Shown here: positions 6,775 through 15,690 of the stretch, in pieces
Position numbering within the stretch: the first letter of the stretch is position 1
Layout of the letters: each line of letters begins with the position of its first letter
Assembly (NCBI GenBank): GCA_030693065.1
Contig: JAUYBL010000010.1
Span: forward strand, 186,001 to 250,000
Length of the DNA: 64,000 bases
Source of the DNA: Methylococcaceae bacterium
GTDB taxonomy: Bacteria > Pseudomonadota > Gammaproteobacteria > Methylococcales > Methylomonadaceae
Direction of reading: 5' to 3'
Made by a program: the position numbers and the translations under genes
The notes under the pieces: model-generated
The model's database searches: none
What the model was told of the DNA's origin: nothing
What the model saw: the letters and a program-made list of their open reading frames with translations, nothing else

Positions 6775-8334
6775 TCATGCCTCAATCTCCGCCACAATGG
6801 CATCGATCTCGGCGCGTAGCTGGTCGATCTTGGCGATGGTTGTTTTCAGCTCGGCATTGAGCTGGGCGATGTCCACGATTTCGCGGTTGTCCTTAGCCTC
6901 GACGTAGCTGCTGACCGAGAGGTTGTAATCTTTATCGGAAGAAGACACTTCTTCAAAAGGCACTGATTTGGCAAAGTGTTCAACATCCGCTTTGCTATCG
7001 AACACTTGCATGATGTGGTCAATGTGCGCATCGGTTAGCACATTGTTGTTGGTTTCTTTCTTGAACAGCCCACTGGCATCAATAAACTGGGTTTGGGTAT
7101 CGGTTTTGTGTTTGGACAGCACCAGAATATTGACGGCGATGGTGGTGCCAAAAAACAAGTTGGGCGCGAGTGAAATCACGGTTTCCACGTAGTTATTATC
7201 CACCAGATATTGGCGGATTTTCTGCTCGGCACCGCCCCGGTAAAAAATGCCGGGGAAGCAGACAATGGCGGCGCGGCCTTTGCTGGATAAGTAGCTGAGC
7301 GCATGCAGCACAAAGGCAAAATCGGCTTTGGATTTGGGGGCCAATACACCAGCGGGGGCAAAGCGGTCATCGTTGATCAGGGTGGGGTCGTCTGAGCCGA
7401 TCCATTTCACTGAGTAAGGCGGGTTGGAGACAATGGCATCAAAGGGTTTGTCATCGTCAAAATGCGGATTTCGTAGCGTATCGCCCAGCTGGATGTTGAA
7501 CTTGTCGTAGTTGATGTTATGCAAAAACATGTTCATCCGCGCCAGGTTGTAAGTGGTGTGGTTGAGTTCCTGCCCCCAAAAACCGTCTTCAATGATGTGG
7601 GCGTCAAAGTGCTTTTTGGCTTGCAGCAGCAGCGAGCCGGAGCCACAGGCCGGGTCATAAATCTTGTTGACGCTGGTTTGCTTATGCATGGCCAGCTGAG
7701 CAATCAGTTTGGAGACATGCTGTGGGGTGAAAAACTCGCCACCGGATTTACCGGCATTGGCGGCATAGTTAGAGATGAGAAACTCGTAAGCATCGCCAAA
7801 CAGGTCAATGTGATTGCCTTCAAACCTGTTTATATCCTGGCCAAATTCCAGCCCGGCCACGCCTTTGAGCACGGCGGCCAAACGGGTGTTTTTGTCGACT
7901 ACGGTGTTGCCAAGGCGGTTGCTAGTGGTATCAAAATCGGCAAACAGGCCTTTAATGTCGCGCTCCGATGGGTAGCCGTTGGCGGAGCTTTCGATGGCGG
8001 CAAAGATGGCGGCCAGATCGGTATTCAGGCTCTCATTGGTATTGGCGCTGGCGGCGATGGTGGCGAACAGCTGGCTGGGATAGATGAAGTAGCCCTTAGT
8101 TTTAATGGCATCGTCTTTGATTTCGGGGGTGATGACACTATCGGAAAGCTCTGCATAGTTGATGCTGTCATCACCGCCTTCGATATAGATGGCAAAGTTT
8201 TCACTGATAAAGCGATAGAACAGGGTGCCGAGCACGTACTGCTTGAAATCCCAGCCATCGACTGCGCCTCGTACATCATTGGCAATTTGCCAGATTTGGC
8301 GTTGCAGTGCGGCGCGTTGTTGAGAGCTGGTCAT
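6775..8334 (-). CDS. hsdM: Type I DNA methyltransferase subunit HsdM
   Basis: N6-adenine methyltransferase subunit of the type I complex; it modifies the site chosen by HsdS and is also needed for restriction. 519 residues, normal length. Seen: N-terminal HsdM helical domain ([20 protein letters not shown]), [17 protein letters not shown]-binding motif [13 protein letters not shown], and catalytic motif IV NPPYS. It ends [11 protein letters not shown], the same tail that recurs before hsdS. First gene of the operon; the 700 bp upstream carry no gene and must hold its promoter. Its stop overlaps the rhuM start, so rhuM is translationally coupled. Confidence 0.97.
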   Translation of the reverse strand: MTSSQQRAALQRQIWQIANDVRGAVDGWDFKQYVLGTLFYRFISENFAIYIEGGDDSINYAELSDSVITPEIKDDAIKTKGYFIYPSQLFATIAASANTNESLNTDLAAIFAAIESSANGYPSERDIKGLFADFDTTSNRLGNTVVDKNTRLAAVLKGVAGLEFGQDINRFEGNHIDLFGDAYEFLISNYAANAGKSGGEFFTPQHVSKLIAQLAMHKQTSVNKIYDPACGSGSLLLQAKKHFDAHIIEDGFWGQELNHTTYNLARMNMFLHNINYDKFNIQLGDTLRNPHFDDDKPFDAIVSNPPYSVKWIGSDDPTLINDDRFAPAGVLAPKSKADFAFVLHALSYLSSKGRAAIVCFPGIFYRGGAEQKIRQYLVDNNYVETVISLAPNLFFGTTIAVNILVLSKHKTDTQTQFIDASGLFKKETNNNVLTDAHIDHIMQVFDSKADVEHFAKSVPFEEVSSSDKDYNLSVSSYVEAKDNREIVDIAQLNAELKTTIAKIDQLRAEIDAIVAEIEA

Positions 8335-8832
8335 GGTGGAATTCCTGATTAAATACGTTTTGAATAATCATCGGCTCATAGGTAACTTGGCATTCTAACG
8401 AACGCGATAAGGTACGCCAAATAGAAACCGTCTTAAACTTGAGTTAGGATGGAAAAAACGAAAGGCAAATAGAACAATTACCGAGAGGGGGTTATAGCCC
8501 CAAATTAAAGAGCAAGTCGTCAACGCAAGAACACCTGACTATTGCTGAAGTAGCAAAGCCGCTTTTATTCCGAAGGGCCCACTGAAAAATTGGGTAACCG
8601 AGGCTCGAGCGGGCAATGCAATGTTTGATACTCGAGCGATACGCCTCTTAAACGTCAGCACATCTATTCGTCTCCCAATTAACGGGGTAATTACATTTTG
8701 AACGGCGGCTTATTTGCATTTTTTGTCTTTCAAACTATTCCTGATTGGCGGCTTACGGGTCAGGCTAAGACCGTCGAAAATATATATCGGACCTGTGTTT
8801 GAATTCAATAAAGCTTAGCTAGTGCTTAACTA
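8335..8832. other. Non-coding stretch upstream of hsdM
   Basis: About 500 bp with no recognisable gene on either strand. It must contain the hsdM promoter. GC-rich and AT-rich patches alternate (for example 8575-8640 against 8740-8830), suggesting decayed mobile DNA, but nothing could be identified. Confidence 0.5.
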
Positions 8833-8998
8833 GGCTCTGTTGACGTTTCACCTTAACCATAAAAGGACCGATAGAAACGACCGCATCCCTATGTAATTGA
8901 TGGGGTTTTTCTCATAACGAGTAGCAATTCTACGATAGTGATTTAGCTTGCCAAAGATGCATTCGACCGCATGCTGCTCTGTATAAACCCAATAAACA
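8833..8998 (-). pseudogene. IS5-family transposase remnant (C-terminal end and one terminus)
   Basis: The minus strand encodes EQHAVECIFGKLNHYRRIAT, then RYEKNPINYIGM, then SFLSVLLWLR and a stop at 8848. This is the characteristic C-terminus of IS5-type DDE transposases, including the catalytic glutamate context VECIFGKLNHYRR. The bases GGCTCTGTTGACGTTTCA beyond it match the terminal inverted repeat style of those elements. Everything N-terminal is gone, cut at about 9000. It is a fossil only. Confidence 0.8.
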
Positions 8999-9004
8999 GT
9001 CAAT

Positions 9005-9053
9005 CGCTGAAAATCTTGGAAACGGAGCTTTAGCGAAGTGAAGATTTTCAGCG
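9005..9053. terminator. 13-bp perfect hairpin at the end of the DUF2956 gene
   Basis: CGCTGAAAATCTT (9005-9017) pairs perfectly with AAGATTTTCAGCG (9041-9053) around a 23-base loop. It overlaps the last codons of the DUF2956 gene. No T-run follows, so it could be a repeat-type hairpin or an mRNA 3' end rather than a classic terminator. Confidence 0.55.
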
Positions 9054-9395
9054 AAGGTCAACGTAACCTAAAAAGTATATTCCCATCCCCAGCCATGTGA
9101 GAATCAGAAGCAGCCAAGGCAACCAGTGTTGGTGATATACGATTATTTCTTGTATTTCCTGATCATCCTGTTCAATCGGCTGCCCCTTTTGACTGGATAA
9201 TTTTTTTCGCTTTTTGCTCAATTCTCTGGCTTTTTCTTTTTGCTGTTTTTTATAAAGATCAATCCCTTGCTGGATACCTTGAGCAATTAACTTTGTTTGT
9301 TCTTTGGTTTGAGCGGGACGTTGAATTCCTTTGGCTATTTTCAACGATTCTTCTTGGGTTTGCGGCGATGGCTTTTGATAAGAAGTTTTTGTCAT
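9048..9395 (-). CDS. DUF2956 family protein
   Basis: 115 residues matching the DUF2956 family: an N-terminal QTQEESLKIAKGIQRPAQTK segment, then KEQTKLIAQGIQQGIDLYKK, a very basic helical stretch (KARELSKKRKKL) and one C-terminal transmembrane helix (WLPWLLLILTWLGMGIYFLG). Likely a small inner-membrane protein with a basic cytoplasmic domain; no function is known. It stands alone between the accessory region and the riboflavin operon. Confidence 0.8.
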   Translation of the reverse strand: MTKTSYQKPSPQTQEESLKIAKGIQRPAQTKEQTKLIAQGIQQGIDLYKKQQKEKARELSKKRKKLSSQKGQPIEQDDQEIQEIIVYHQHWLPWLLLILTWLGMGIYFLGYVDLR

Positions 9396-9444
9396 GATTC
9401 GGTCTCTGCAAGAATTTCAGCTAACTAGAATACCTGGACGCTTA

Positions 9445-9577
9445 CTAGGGAAGCGGTGAACAAATCGATTTCGCTCATGGTTCGACAAACTCACCACGAA
9501 CGAAATCAATAAATTACCGTTCATTCTGAGCTGTGAGCTTGTCGAACAATCGAAGGATTTAATCAGCGCTTCCCTAG
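9445..9577. repeat. MITE-like element with 22-bp imperfect terminal inverted repeats
   Basis: The left end CTAGGGAAGCGGTGAACAAA (continues TC, 9445-9466) mirrors the right end at 9556-9577, whose reverse complement starts CTAGGGAAGCGCTGATTAAA. Inside, GTTCGACAAACTCACCACGA and the GAGCTTGTCGAAC side form nested inverted repeats. It has no coding capacity. The last three bases of the element supply the TAG stop of pgpA. A second, partial copy (right end only) is at 41514-41548. Confidence 0.75.
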
Positions 9578-10074
9578 ACAATAAAAAACAGCAACCCGCC
9601 CGCGAACACGCCGGCTAATACATCATCAAGCATGATGCCCAAACCGCCGTGGACTTGGCGATCTATCCAGCGAATCGGCCAGGGTTTGACAATATCGAAC
9701 ACTCTAAACAGGATAAAACCCAACGCGACAGCTTGCCAGGTAAACGGTACCAGACACATGGTGACTAAAAATCCAGCAATTTCATCCCAGACGATGCCGC
9801 CGAAATCATGCTCGCCGAGTTTTTCAGCGGCTTGGCCGCAAATCCACACCCCGACCAAGATGACTAGCAGCGTCACCACGCTATAAACCATTAAGCTTTG
9901 CGCTTGAACCAATGCTAGATACAAAGGCACTGCCGCCAAGGTACCAAAGGTGCCGGGGGCTTTTTTGGCTAGCCCAGAACCAAAGCCAAACGCTAAAAAT
10001 AACACCGGGTCGGATACTATCTGCTTAGGCGTTAGTTTGTTTTTACCCACTTGGGTGTTAAGAAAAATGCTCAA
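9574..10074 (-). CDS. pgpA: Phosphatidylglycerophosphatase A
   Basis: Inner-membrane enzyme that removes phosphate from phosphatidylglycerophosphate to give phosphatidylglycerol. 166 residues, usual length, with several hydrophobic helices and the family motifs FGSGLAKKAPGTFGTLAAVP and VWDEIAGFLVTM, and the conserved DDVLAG near the C-terminus. It overlaps thiL by 17 bp and closes the nrdR-rib-nusB-thiL-pgpA operon. Its stop codon lies in the end of the adjoining MITE-like repeat, so the last residue or two may differ from the ancestral protein. Confidence 0.95.
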   Translation of the reverse strand: MSIFLNTQVGKNKLTPKQIVSDPVLFLAFGFGSGLAKKAPGTFGTLAAVPLYLALVQAQSLMVYSVVTLLVILVGVWICGQAAEKLGEHDFGGIVWDEIAGFLVTMCLVPFTWQAVALGFILFRVFDIVKPWPIRWIDRQVHGGLGIMLDDVLAGVFAGGLLFFIV

Positions 10075-10993
10075 AACCTTTAGCCTGTAGAGAAGTAATA
10101 ATGCCGGATTTGTTCAGTCGCAAGCCGGGTTCGGCTTCGATAACACCGATTTTGGTGCAGTCAATAGTTAACTGATCAACATGATCGGGACTAATAGTGA
10201 AGCACAGCTGGTAATCATCACCAGATACCAGCGGCATCTGCCAATCGCCGGTTTCTTCAATGTACGCTTTAACGGCATCGGACAACGGCAACGCTTGCCA
10301 GTAGATACAAGCGCCGACCTGGCTTTGTTCCAGAATATGCCCCAAATCACTGGACAAGCCGTCGGATATATCGACACAGGCATTAGCAGAGCCTAATAAC
10401 TCAAGACCCGCGGCAATTTGCGGCTCTGGCTGGTTGAATTGCTTTAAGGCAGATTCAGGATTTGGGCATGCGTAGCCCTGATTGATTTTTAAACCCAAAC
10501 CAGCATCGCCGATCGCGCCGGTTAAACAGATGTAATCACCGGTTTTGGCACCTGACCGCCGCAGCGCTTGACCTTGCGGCACAACACCCAGGGCTTGCAC
10601 GGTTAAGGTTAATGGCCCTGAGGTGGTATCCCCGCCAATCAAATCAACGTTGTATTGTTCAGCCAGCGCTAAAAAGCCTTTGGCAAACGACGTTAACCAT
10701 TGCTCATCAACCTTGGGCAACGTTAACGCCAGCAGCACAGCAACCGGCTTAGCGCCCATACTGGCAAGATCGCTCAAATTCACTGCCAGCAATTTATGCC
10801 CGAGTTGTTCAGGATCGGTATCGGCAAAAAAATGCACGTTTTCTACCATGGTATCGGTAGTGACTGCCAACTCGTGACCTGCTGGGATAGACATCAAGGC
10901 GCAATCATCGCCGACACCCAAACGGGTGCTGGCGTTGCGAGTTTGTGGCTGGGTAAAAAAACGCTGAATTAAGGAAAATTCAGTTAATGACAC
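10058..10993 (-). CDS. thiL: Thiamine-monophosphate kinase
   Basis: Phosphorylates thiamine monophosphate to the active cofactor thiamine diphosphate, using ATP. 311 residues with the AIR-synthase-like fold motifs GVGDDCALM, TTDTMVENVHF, KLLAVNLSDLASMGAKP and DLIGGDTTSG. It begins 2 bp after the nusB stop, and its 3' end overlaps pgpA. This nusB-thiL-pgpA order is standard in gammaproteobacteria. Confidence 0.97.
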   Translation of the reverse strand: MSLTEFSLIQRFFTQPQTRNASTRLGVGDDCALMSIPAGHELAVTTDTMVENVHFFADTDPEQLGHKLLAVNLSDLASMGAKPVAVLLALTLPKVDEQWLTSFAKGFLALAEQYNVDLIGGDTTSGPLTLTVQALGVVPQGQALRRSGAKTGDYICLTGAIGDAGLGLKINQGYACPNPESALKQFNQPEPQIAAGLELLGSANACVDISDGLSSDLGHILEQSQVGACIYWQALPLSDAVKAYIEETGDWQMPLVSGDDYQLCFTISPDHVDQLTIDCTKIGVIEAEPGLRLNKSGIITSLQAKGFEHFS

Positions 10994-10995
10994 AA

Positions 10996-11436
10996 TTACT
11001 TATTACCTGACAATTTGGCCTTGATTTCCACCGCCCGTATTTGCTGGGCGATTTTATCTAAAATGCCGTTGACGTATTTATGGCTGCCGTCTGCACCAAA
11101 GTGTTTGGCAAGATTGATACTTTCGTTGAGAACGACGCGATAAGGCATATCAAGACGTTGCAGTAACTCGTAGGCACCAATTCTTAAAATAGCGCGCTCG
11201 ACAGGATCGACCATATCGACAGGACGGTCAACAAACTCGGCTAAAGTTTCATCAATCGCGCCCAGATTTTTAGGGATGCCGTAAAAAAGCTCAACGAAAT
11301 AACTTTTTTGCACGTCTTTCAGACGTTCTTCTTCCAGAAATTGGCGTTCAATTTCACTTAAATTTTGTCCCGTCATCTGCCATTGATACAGTGCCTGAAC
11401 GGCAACTCGACGGGCATTGGTACGTGCTGAACTCAT
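10996..11436 (-). CDS. nusB: Transcription antitermination factor NusB
   Basis: RNA-binding protein that joins NusE(S10) on boxA of rRNA transcripts to suppress premature termination. 146 residues, all-helical, with family motifs RRVAVQALYQWQMTG, VDRPVDMVDPVERAILRIGA and LNESINLAKHFGADGSHKYV. It follows ribH directly (stop and start abut) and precedes thiL by 2 bp, as in related genomes. Confidence 0.97.
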   Translation of the reverse strand: MSSARTNARRVAVQALYQWQMTGQNLSEIERQFLEEERLKDVQKSYFVELFYGIPKNLGAIDETLAEFVDRPVDMVDPVERAILRIGAYELLQRLDMPYRVVLNESINLAKHFGADGSHKYVNGILDKIAQQIRAVEIKAKLSGNK

Positions 11437-11913
11437 TTATATTTCCAAATTTTTGAACAAACTGACCATTTCAATAGCCGAAAGCGCAGCTTCTGCACCT
11501 TTATTACCTGCTTTAGTACCGGCGCGCTCTATCGCTTGCTCAATGCTATCAACGGTAAGTACACCAAAACTGACCGGTACACTGTATTGCAAAGAGACTT
11601 GCGCAAGACCTTTAACACATTCGCCTGCGACGTAGTCAAAATGCGGGGTACCACCACGAATGACAGCGCCTAAGGCAATAATTGCATCGTATTTTTTACT
11701 GGCAGCAACACGTTGTACAACCAGCGGCAACTCATAAGCACCCGGCGCTTTGACCAGATGAATATCGGCTCTATCAGCGCCATGGCGTACCAAGGCATCA
11801 ATCGCTCCAGCTTCGAGTTGTTCAACAATAAAGCTGTTAAAACGAGAAGCGACTAGGCAGAACTTCGCGCCTTGTGCATTAAAAATACCTTCAAAAGTTT
11901 TAATATGGGACAT
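11437..11913 (-). CDS. ribH: 6,7-dimethyl-8-ribityllumazine synthase
   Basis: Condenses 5-amino-6-ribitylaminouracil with 3,4-dihydroxy-2-butanone 4-phosphate to make lumazine, the penultimate step to riboflavin. 158 residues. Family motifs: [44 protein letters not shown] (with the catalytic His), and [19 protein letters not shown]. It follows ribBA by 26 bp. Confidence 0.97.
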   Translation of the reverse strand: MSHIKTFEGIFNAQGAKFCLVASRFNSFIVEQLEAGAIDALVRHGADRADIHLVKAPGAYELPLVVQRVAASKKYDAIIALGAVIRGGTPHFDYVAGECVKGLAQVSLQYSVPVSFGVLTVDSIEQAIERAGTKAGNKGAEAALSAIEMVSLFKNLEI

Positions 11914-11939
11914 GTTGTTTCTCTTTAAGTGGAATGTTT

Positions 11940-13037
11940 TTAACCGACGTGCTCTGCAACTTCCAGATCGAATCCAGACAGTGCGATGTATTTTTTATGG
12001 GCGCCTAGTACTTTTAATTTACGAACTCCCAAATCAGCCAGGATTCTTGCCCCAGTACCGGTAGTACGCCAATCTACCGCTGATGATTGCGGGATAACGC
12101 AGCCATTATCTTCCAGCTGATAACGATGAATAAGCTCAGCGAGCGACTTATTGTCTTCGCTCTGCCGAATTATCACTAAAATTCCCCGGCCGGTTTCAGC
12201 TATTTTTTCCATGGCTTGACGAATAGACACGTTACTGTCACTTCGATTAGAAGCTAACACTTCATCAAGCAAATTACGCGCATGAACTCTAACCAAAACA
12301 GGTTCATCACCGGCCACCTGCCCCATCACCAGCGCCAAGTGCAAGTTGTTGTCATTGCGATCTTGGTAAGCATACAGCCTAAAATCACCAAACTCGGTCG
12401 GATACGCGCATTCGCTGATGCGTTCCAGGGTGTTTTCATGCTGAATACGGTAATGAATCAAATCAGCAATGGTGCCGATTTTAAGGTTGTGCTGTTCGGC
12501 AAAAACCTCCAAATCAGGCCGTCTTGCCATGCTGCCGTCTTCATTAAGAATTTCGACAATAACCGCCGCAGGTTCGCTACCCGCTAAGCGGGCCAAATCA
12601 CAACCGGCTTCGGTGTGACCGGCACGATTGAGCACTCCGCCAGATTGCGCCATTAACGGAAAAATATGCCCCGGCTGCACTAAATCTTCCGGAACAGCGT
12701 TTGCTGCTACTGCCGATAAAATGGTACGAGCTCGATCTGCCGCGGAAATGCCGGTAGTCACACCACTGGCCGCCTCAATCGATACCGTAAAATTGGTGGA
12801 ATGGGAGGATTTATTTTCGTTAACCATTAGTGGCAAACGTAATTGCTGGCAACGCTCGCTGGTCAATGTCAGACAAATTAAACCACGCCCGTAGCGCGCC
12901 ATAAAATTGATGTCTTCAGGACGAGTAAAAGCCGCAGCCATTACCAAGTCGCCTTCATTCTCGCGGTCTTCATCGTCCATGATGATGACCATCTTGCCTT
13001 GTCGCAAGTCGTCTATGATTTCTTCGGTGGTATTCAT
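11940..13037 (-). CDS. ribBA: 3,4-dihydroxy-2-butanone 4-phosphate synthase fused to a degenerate GTP cyclohydrolase II domain
   Basis: The N-terminal half (about 1-205) is an intact Rib[38 protein letters not shown], and [13 protein letters not shown]. The C-terminal half has the RibA length, but the zinc-binding cysteines (normally C-x10-C-x-C) are missing: the matching stretch reads [11 protein letters not shown] with no CDC. So it is probably a RibB-X protein, with cyclohydrolase activity supplied by the separate ribA at 26304. Start chosen at 13037 (MNTTEE) because AAGGAA precedes it; a longer frame reaches 13097 but would run into ribE. Confidence 0.93.
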   Translation of the reverse strand: MNTTEEIIDDLRQGKMVIIMDDEDRENEGDLVMAAAFTRPEDINFMARYGRGLICLTLTSERCQQLRLPLMVNENKSSHSTNFTVSIEAASGVTTGISAADRARTILSAVAANAVPEDLVQPGHIFPLMAQSGGVLNRAGHTEAGCDLARLAGSEPAAVIVEILNEDGSMARRPDLEVFAEQHNLKIGTIADLIHYRIQHENTLERISECAYPTEFGDFRLYAYQDRNDNNLHLALVMGQVAGDEPVLVRVHARNLLDEVLASNRSDSNVSIRQAMEKIAETGRGILVIIRQSEDNKSLAELIHRYQLEDNGCVIPQSSAVDWRTTGTGARILADLGVRKLKVLGAHKKYIALSGFDLEVAEHVG

Positions 13038-13050
13038 GGGTTCCTTAGTT

Positions 13051-13707
13051 TCAGCGCAAAAAGCCGCTTTTTTGTAACAGGTCTTCAGTAATGCCACTGT
13101 AATTATTGGCAGCAGCTTCGCCTTGCATTAACCGCTCCATGTATCGAGCCAATAAATCAACTTCCAGATTGACTTCAGTACCGACCACCGCATCAACCAG
13201 CGTCGTTTCCTTAAGGGTATGCGGCACGATGTTGACGCTAAAAGTCGCGCCATTGACTTCGTTAACCGTCAAGCTAATGCCATTGATGCAAATGGAGCCT
13301 TTTTCGGCAATGTATTTAGCCAGGTTATCAGGCACTTTAAACATGAACTTTACTGACCGTGCATCCGGCTTTTTTTCAATGACTTTACCAATGCCATCAA
13401 CATGGCCACTGACAATGTGACCGCCCATCCGGGTATTCGGGGTTAATGCCAATTCTAAATTAACCGGTGTGCCTACAGAGGCATTTTTTAAGATTGTTCT
13501 GGACAAGGTTTCGTTGGACACATCCGCCACAAAATAGCCATTCCCCAATTCCACCGCCGTCAAACAGACACCGTTAACAGCAATACTGTCACCCAGCGCG
13601 GCGTCGCCAAGTGGTAATTTACCGGTGGCTATTTTTAAGCGGCAATCACCGCCTCTATTTTCTATGCCGACGATTTTACCGACTGCCAATATTATGCCTG
13701 TAAACAT
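13051..13707 (-). CDS. ribE: Riboflavin synthase alpha subunit
   Basis: Dismutates two lumazines into riboflavin and the pyrimidinedione. 218 residues made of two similar barrels: [12 protein letters not shown] at the N-terminus, [15 protein letters not shown] in the first barrel and [15 protein letters not shown] in the second, plus [15 protein letters not shown]. 8 bp after ribD, 13 bp before ribBA. The usual MFTGI start is kept. Confidence 0.97.
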   Translation of the reverse strand: MFTGIILAVGKIVGIENRGGDCRLKIATGKLPLGDAALGDSIAVNGVCLTAVELGNGYFVADVSNETLSRTILKNASVGTPVNLELALTPNTRMGGHIVSGHVDGIGKVIEKKPDARSVKFMFKVPDNLAKYIAEKGSICINGISLTVNEVNGATFSVNIVPHTLKETTLVDAVVGTEVNLEVDLLARYMERLMQGEAAANNYSGITEDLLQKSGFLR

Positions 13708-13715
13708 TTTCTGCC

Positions 13716-14795
13716 TCAGTTTGCAGTAAAAGTGAGTTTTAGATCAGGGCCGACTTGCCTGACATCAGCCAGATTCAAGTTCTTTTTATCCGCCATGGTA
13801 TTCATGTTCGGCAAAGTAAATAAACCACGGCCCTGGTCGCCAAGAACGCACGGCGCCATATAGATCACCCATTCATCGACCAGATTTTCTGCCAGCAACG
13901 CACCATTTAAAGTAGGACCGGCTTCAACCAATACTTCATTGATTTGTTGCTCAGCCAAAAACGTCATCACTTGCCGTAAATCCAGTCGTCCTTGATGCTC
14001 GGGAATCACGTAGATTTCAAAACCTGCTTGCTGTAAAGCTTGTTTTTTATCGTCATCGGTCGAGCTTGTCAAAATCAGGGTACGGCCTGGGACGTTAACC
14101 AGCTGCGCATCGACCGGCATAGCCAACCGAGAATCCAACACAACTCTAAGCGGTTGCACTACATCCTCATCAACCCGCGCAGTTAAGGCAGGATCATCCG
14201 CCAACACCGTATTGATGCCAGTCAAAATTGCCGAACTTTCGGCTCTTAATCGCTGCACATCAGCTCGTGCTTGTGCCGATGTAATCCATTTACTTTCACC
14301 AGAAGCCATCGCGGTACGCCCGTCTAAGCTCATCGCTAATTTACTGCGCACCCACGGACGTTGTTGGGTCATGCGTTTAATAAACCCCTGATTCAATAGC
14401 TGAGCATCTTGCTCAAGCACGCCACAGACCACGTCAATACCCGCAGCTCTTAGTCTTTGTAAACCTTGCCCGGCAACCAACGGATTGGGATCTTGCATGG
14501 CAACCACGACACGACTGATGCCTGCGTTGATTAACGCATCACAGCATGGAGGCGTTCGACCGAAATGACTGCAAGGTTCCAACGTCACATAAGCGGTTGC
14601 GCCTTGAGCATCCGGCGCATTGTTAAGCGCTTCTACTTCGGCGTGACTTAACCCTGCCCGTTGATGCCAGCCCTCGCCAATGATTTCGCCATCCTTGACC
14701 AATACGCAACCGACACGAGGATTGGGATCAGTGGTGTAAAGTCCCTGACGCGCCAATTGCAAAGCTCGGGCCATGTAGATTAAATCTTGCTTCAA
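13716..14795 (-). CDS. ribD: Bifunctional diaminohydroxyphosphoribosylaminopyrimidine deaminase / reductase
   Basis: Performs deamination and then NADPH-dependent side-chain reduction, two early riboflavin steps. 359 residues. The N-terminal deaminase has the zinc motifs LSHAEVEAL and [17 protein letters not shown]. The C-terminal reductase begins near residue 145 ([18 protein letters not shown]) and includes [12 protein letters not shown]. It overlaps the nrdR stop by 4 bp. Confidence 0.97.
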   Translation of the reverse strand: MKQDLIYMARALQLARQGLYTTDPNPRVGCVLVKDGEIIGEGWHQRAGLSHAEVEALNNAPDAQGATAYVTLEPCSHFGRTPPCCDALINAGISRVVVAMQDPNPLVAGQGLQRLRAAGIDVVCGVLEQDAQLLNQGFIKRMTQQRPWVRSKLAMSLDGRTAMASGESKWITSAQARADVQRLRAESSAILTGINTVLADDPALTARVDEDVVQPLRVVLDSRLAMPVDAQLVNVPGRTLILTSSTDDDKKQALQQAGFEIYVIPEHQGRLDLRQVMTFLAEQQINEVLVEAGPTLNGALLAENLVDEWVIYMAPCVLGDQGRGLFTLPNMNTMADKKNLNLADVRQVGPDLKLTFTAN

Positions 14796-15244
14796 TTTTT
14801 TTGTAACTTGTTGATCATGTCAGTAAATTCGCTGACATCTTGAAAACTGCGGTATACCGATGCAAAACGCACAAAAGCCACATGATCTAAACCACTCAGC
14901 TCTTTCATGACTTTTTCGCCCAGTTCCTGCGCTGGTATTTCACGTTCGCCCTTGTCCACCAATTGTTTTTTAATACGACTGATGGCCGCTTCAATCGCAT
15001 CACTGCTGACCGGGCGTTTTTCTAAAGCCCGTAGCATGCCTGCCCGCAATTTAGCTTCATCGAAAGGTTCGCGGGTACCATCGCGTTTAACTATCCGGGG
15101 CAGCGATAATTCAGCCACTTCATAAGTAGTAAATCTTTCTTTGCAGACATTACACTCCCGGCGGCGGCGAACTTGATCCCCTTCATTTGCCAATCGAGAA
15201 TCAACAACCCGTGTATCTTGTGCCGCACAAAACGGACAACGCAT
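14792..15244 (-). CDS. nrdR: Transcriptional repressor NrdR
   Basis: Nucleotide-sensing repressor of ribonucleotide reductase operons. 150 residues: an N-terminal zinc ribbon ([17 protein letters not shown] with ECNVCKERF) and an ATP-cone domain ([19 protein letters not shown]). First gene of the rib-nusB-thiL-pgpA operon. No clear NrdR box pair is visible in the 188 bp before it. Confidence 0.97.
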   Translation of the reverse strand: MRCPFCAAQDTRVVDSRLANEGDQVRRRRECNVCKERFTTYEVAELSLPRIVKRDGTREPFDEAKLRAGMLRALEKRPVSSDAIEAAISRIKKQLVDKGEREIPAQELGEKVMKELSGLDHVAFVRFASVYRSFQDVSEFTDMINKLQKN

Positions 15245-15432
15245 AAACTACCTATCAATCATGCCGAAATTTCGGCTAACCCACTTAAAGGCCGCGATTC
15301 TATAACACTAAGAATTGCCGCTGTATTTTTTTGTACACCGTTTATAAAACTCTGTTTTCACTTAGCGGGTATTGATCAACCTGACAATTGAACATAGAAT
15401 GCCCAATCTATATTAGAAATTGGTTATAAACA

Positions 15433-15690
15433 ATGCCTGAAATTCTTATTTATTCCTCGACTATTTGCCCTTATTGCATCATGGCCAAACGCTTGCTCGA
15501 CAAAAAAGGTGCTCATTACCACGAAATTAATGTCGATGCAGAGCCCGGTTTAAGGGAGGAAATGATGCAAAAAACCAAGCGTCGTACTGTGCCGCAGATT
15601 TACATTGGCGATTATCATGTCGGTGGTTTTGATGATTTGCAGGCTCTGGATCGGCAACAAAAACTAGATCCATTACTAGCTGCTTGTTAA
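15433..15690 (+). CDS. grxC: Glutaredoxin 3
   Basis: Glutathione-dependent dithiol oxidoreductase. 85 residues with the active site CPYC (STICPYCIMAKRLL), the cis-Pro loop RRTVPQIYIG, and the glutathione-binding GGFDDLQAL. It is alone on the plus strand between two minus-strand operons and is convergent with metZ, with stops that abut. Confidence 0.96.
   Translation: MPEILIYSSTICPYCIMAKRLLDKKGAHYHEINVDAEPGLREEMMQKTKRRTVPQIYIGDYHVGGFDDLQALDRQQKLDPLLAAC

Larger units (their letters stand above)
5565..6778 (-). pseudogene. RhuM-like gene split and internally deleted by RAYT/REP unit 3
   Basis: The 5' part (6778 to about 6348) encodes a RhuM/virulence-type protein: WLSQKMLGVLYDIETQTINYH, then AVIRNFRITAQDGKNYNTQH, then SERAVQFRKWATAIIKEFTI, ending at DDDRLKNDGSYL. 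Two REPs follow, whose read-through encodes LVPALPRGNAY and LVPTLPRGNAY, then RAYT copy 3. On the far side, 5621-5565 encodes [17 protein letters not shown] and stop, which resembles the usual RhuM C-terminus. The middle, expected to be about 150-170 residues, is absent, so this is replacement or insertion plus deletion. Its start overlaps the hsdM stop (ATGA) and its stop overlaps the fic start. Confidence 0.75.

Noticed and set aside
7519..8352. 277-residue open frame opposite to hsdM
   Set aside because: It lies wholly antisense to the clearly conserved hsdM and has no family features; it arises from the codon composition of hsdM.
13038..13097. Longer RibBA starting at 13097
   Set aside because: The extra 20 residues lack homology, would overlap ribE by 47 bp, and a good Shine-Dalgarno sequence precedes 13037.
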